This document shows positions 62,973 to 64,000 of a stretch of 64,000 nucleotides of DNA, in pieces. Numbering within the stretch: the first letter of the stretch is position 1; each line of letters starts with the position of its first letter. The DNA is from Methanolobus bombayensis. GTDB lineage: Archaea; Halobacteriota; Methanosarcinia; Methanosarcinales; Methanosarcinaceae. The notes beneath the pieces were generated by a model. That model was given only the letters and a program-made list of their open reading frames with translations, did no database searches and was not told where the DNA came from. Position numbers and translations under genes: made by a program. The stretch is from assembly GCF_017873415.1 (NCBI RefSeq), contig NZ_JAGGKD010000004.1, forward strand, positions 1-64,000, read 5' to 3'.

Positions 62973-63792
62973 AATAGGTATTGTGTCGCGATTTGACCAG
63001 CAGGATGCCCTTGATATGGTCAGGAAGATCTATGATGAGTTTAATTCAAAAGTGGAAATTTTCTTTTCACCAAAGACCGGGAAACATCTTGGTATTAAAC
63101 AGAATTGTCTTCCAGTTGAGCAGATGAAGGAGGCGGGCGTACAGCTCATCATATCAGTTGGTGGTGATGGTACAGTGCTTCGTAACATTTCCAAGATGGA
63201 CGAACCTCTCCCGGTTCTGGGCATAAATATGGGTACACTTGGTTTCCTTGTGGATGTTCCTCCTGAAGATGCTATAAAGGACATTGCTGATGTTCTTAAA
63301 GGTTTTAGTTATACGGAACGCTCACGCCTGAGCGTGCATCTGAACGGTAAACGATTGCAGGATGCAACAAATGAAATTGTTCTTATTACTGCAAGACCTG
63401 CCAAAATATTGACTTTCAGGATCACGGTTGATAATTCTGAAATAGAAGATATGAGGGCAGACGGAATTGTTGTTGCAACACCAACAGGTTCAACCGCATA
63501 TTCAATGAGTGCCGGGGGTCCAATTGTGGACCCGAGGGTCAATGCATCCATTATTGTTCCTATAGCCCCTTTCAAACTTTCTGCAAGGCCATGGATAGTT
63601 CCCGGTGACAGCAATATCAAAGTGGAAATGACAATACCTGAAAAAGAAGCTGCACTTGTAATAGATGGTCAGCATTCCTATAATATGAAGGAAAATGACA
63701 TTGTTACAGTTACAAGAGCTGAAAATCCTGCGAGATTTGTAAGCAGTTCTATAAATGGATTCTATGAAAAAGTTCAAAGTAAACTTTCATGA
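62959..63792 (+). CDS. nadK: NAD kinase
   Basis: A 277-residue NAD kinase. GGDGT at 68-72 in IISVGGDGTVLRN, then LPVLGINMGTLGFLVD and GSTAYSMSAGGPIVDP, all diagnostic. It makes NADP from NAD. It overlaps the phosphatase gene, so the pair is translated together. CAGCAGGGGTAGCAA precedes the ATG. Confidence 0.95.
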   Translation: MKVSKIGIVSRFDQQDALDMVRKIYDEFNSKVEIFFSPKTGKHLGIKQNCLPVEQMKEAGVQLIISVGGDGTVLRNISKMDEPLPVLGINMGTLGFLVDVPPEDAIKDIADVLKGFSYTERSRLSVHLNGKRLQDATNEIVLITARPAKILTFRITVDNSEIEDMRADGIVVATPTGSTAYSMSAGGPIVDPRVNASIIVPIAPFKLSARPWIVPGDSNIKVEMTIPEKEAALVIDGQHSYNMKENDIVTVTRAENPARFVSSSINGFYEKVQSKLS

Positions 63793-63981
63793 ATGCAAAA
63801 TTGCGCAACTCTTCATGTACTTGTATTTACACTAAAAATACATAAAATCAGCACAAAATTGCCTTCTATATTCATATAAACATTGCTCTTGAACATTTGT
63901 GGAAATAACGGGAAATATCTTAAAAAACCTAAAAGTTATATAATGTAACTGGAAATTCACAGCAAGCAAGGAGTCAGAAGC

Positions 63982-64000
63982 ATGTCAGAAAATAAAGATT
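63982..64000 (+). CDS. Start of a gene cut by the right edge
   Basis: ATG at 63982 with a strong AAGGAG at 63968-63973 and the codons MSENKD visible. Only six codons are in the window, so the product is unknown. The 190 bp before it probably hold its promoter. Confidence 0.6.

Overview
The window is chromosomal DNA from a methylotrophic methanogenic archaeon of the Methanosarcinaceae, most likely a Methanolobus- or Methanococcoides-like organism. The basis is a Methanosarcina-type methyl-sulfide methyltransferase module with RamA and an MtbA-like protein, FmdE, archaeal riboflavin genes (ribL, ribH, ribC), pyruvoyl-dependent arginine decarboxylase, archaeal type II GAPDH, PGF-CTERM and PEF-CTERM surface proteins, and an AT-rich sequence (about 40% G+C by eye). 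The genus is inferred from gene content only. I found no rRNA, tRNA, IS element or CRISPR array.

Layout. 0-4.5 kb: a chemoreceptor with tandem HAMP-like repeats (cut by the left edge), CheW, and a PAS histidine kinase. 4.8-18.4 kb: a one-direction methyltransferase block. It runs from an MsmS-like sensor kinase whose phospho-acceptor His is replaced, through an Msr-type transcription factor, a fused corrinoid protein/methyltransferase of the MtsD/F/H type, a hydantoinase-like ATPase, a divergent group II chaperonin, a second UroD-fold methyltransferase, RamA and a small Cys-rich protein, to an MtbA-like methylcobamide:CoM methyltransferase. Read together: a methyl donor is sensed, demethylated on the corrinoid, passed to coenzyme M, and the corrinoid is repaired by RamA. 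The chaperonin and hydantoinase-like ATPase have no assigned role in known Mts systems and are the least explained parts. 18.9 kb: FmdE.

19.6-31.9 kb, all on the minus strand: two ABC importers side by side (nickel/oligopeptide type and FepBCD/BtuCDF type), two paralogous SAM methyltransferases, a CooC-like nickel ATPase with its CxC motif, and a PGF-CTERM surface protein. This looks like a metal or metal-chelate acquisition and handling locus. A broken ABC ATPase gene that stops inside Walker A lies at its downstream end. 32-41 kb: an M1 aminopeptidase, a QueG-like iron-sulfur protein, FKBP, a Hrq1/MrfA-like helicase fused to TPRs, PdaD and an acetyltransferase.

40.8-49.3 kb: a repeat-built lipoprotein, a polar amino acid ABC transporter, an acetyltransferase, a small membrane protein, DUF1638, MsrA, a mini cytochrome b5 and a CHASE4 hybrid-PAS kinase. 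49.5-53.3 kb: ribL facing a likely aminotransferase/ribC/ribH/aminotransferase operon. 53.6-59.8 kb: surface lipoproteins, a site-2 protease, an XRE-CBS regulator, a cation exchanger, a PEF-CTERM protein probably using an ATT start, and a VIT1-like transporter. 59.9-64 kb: a DUF89 phosphatase, CooT, GAPDH, an IMPase overlapping NAD kinase, and the start of one more gene. Nickel or cobalt handling (CooC, CooT, the ABC importers) and corrinoid chemistry recur through the window, as expected for an organism depending on F430 and corrinoid methyl transfer.
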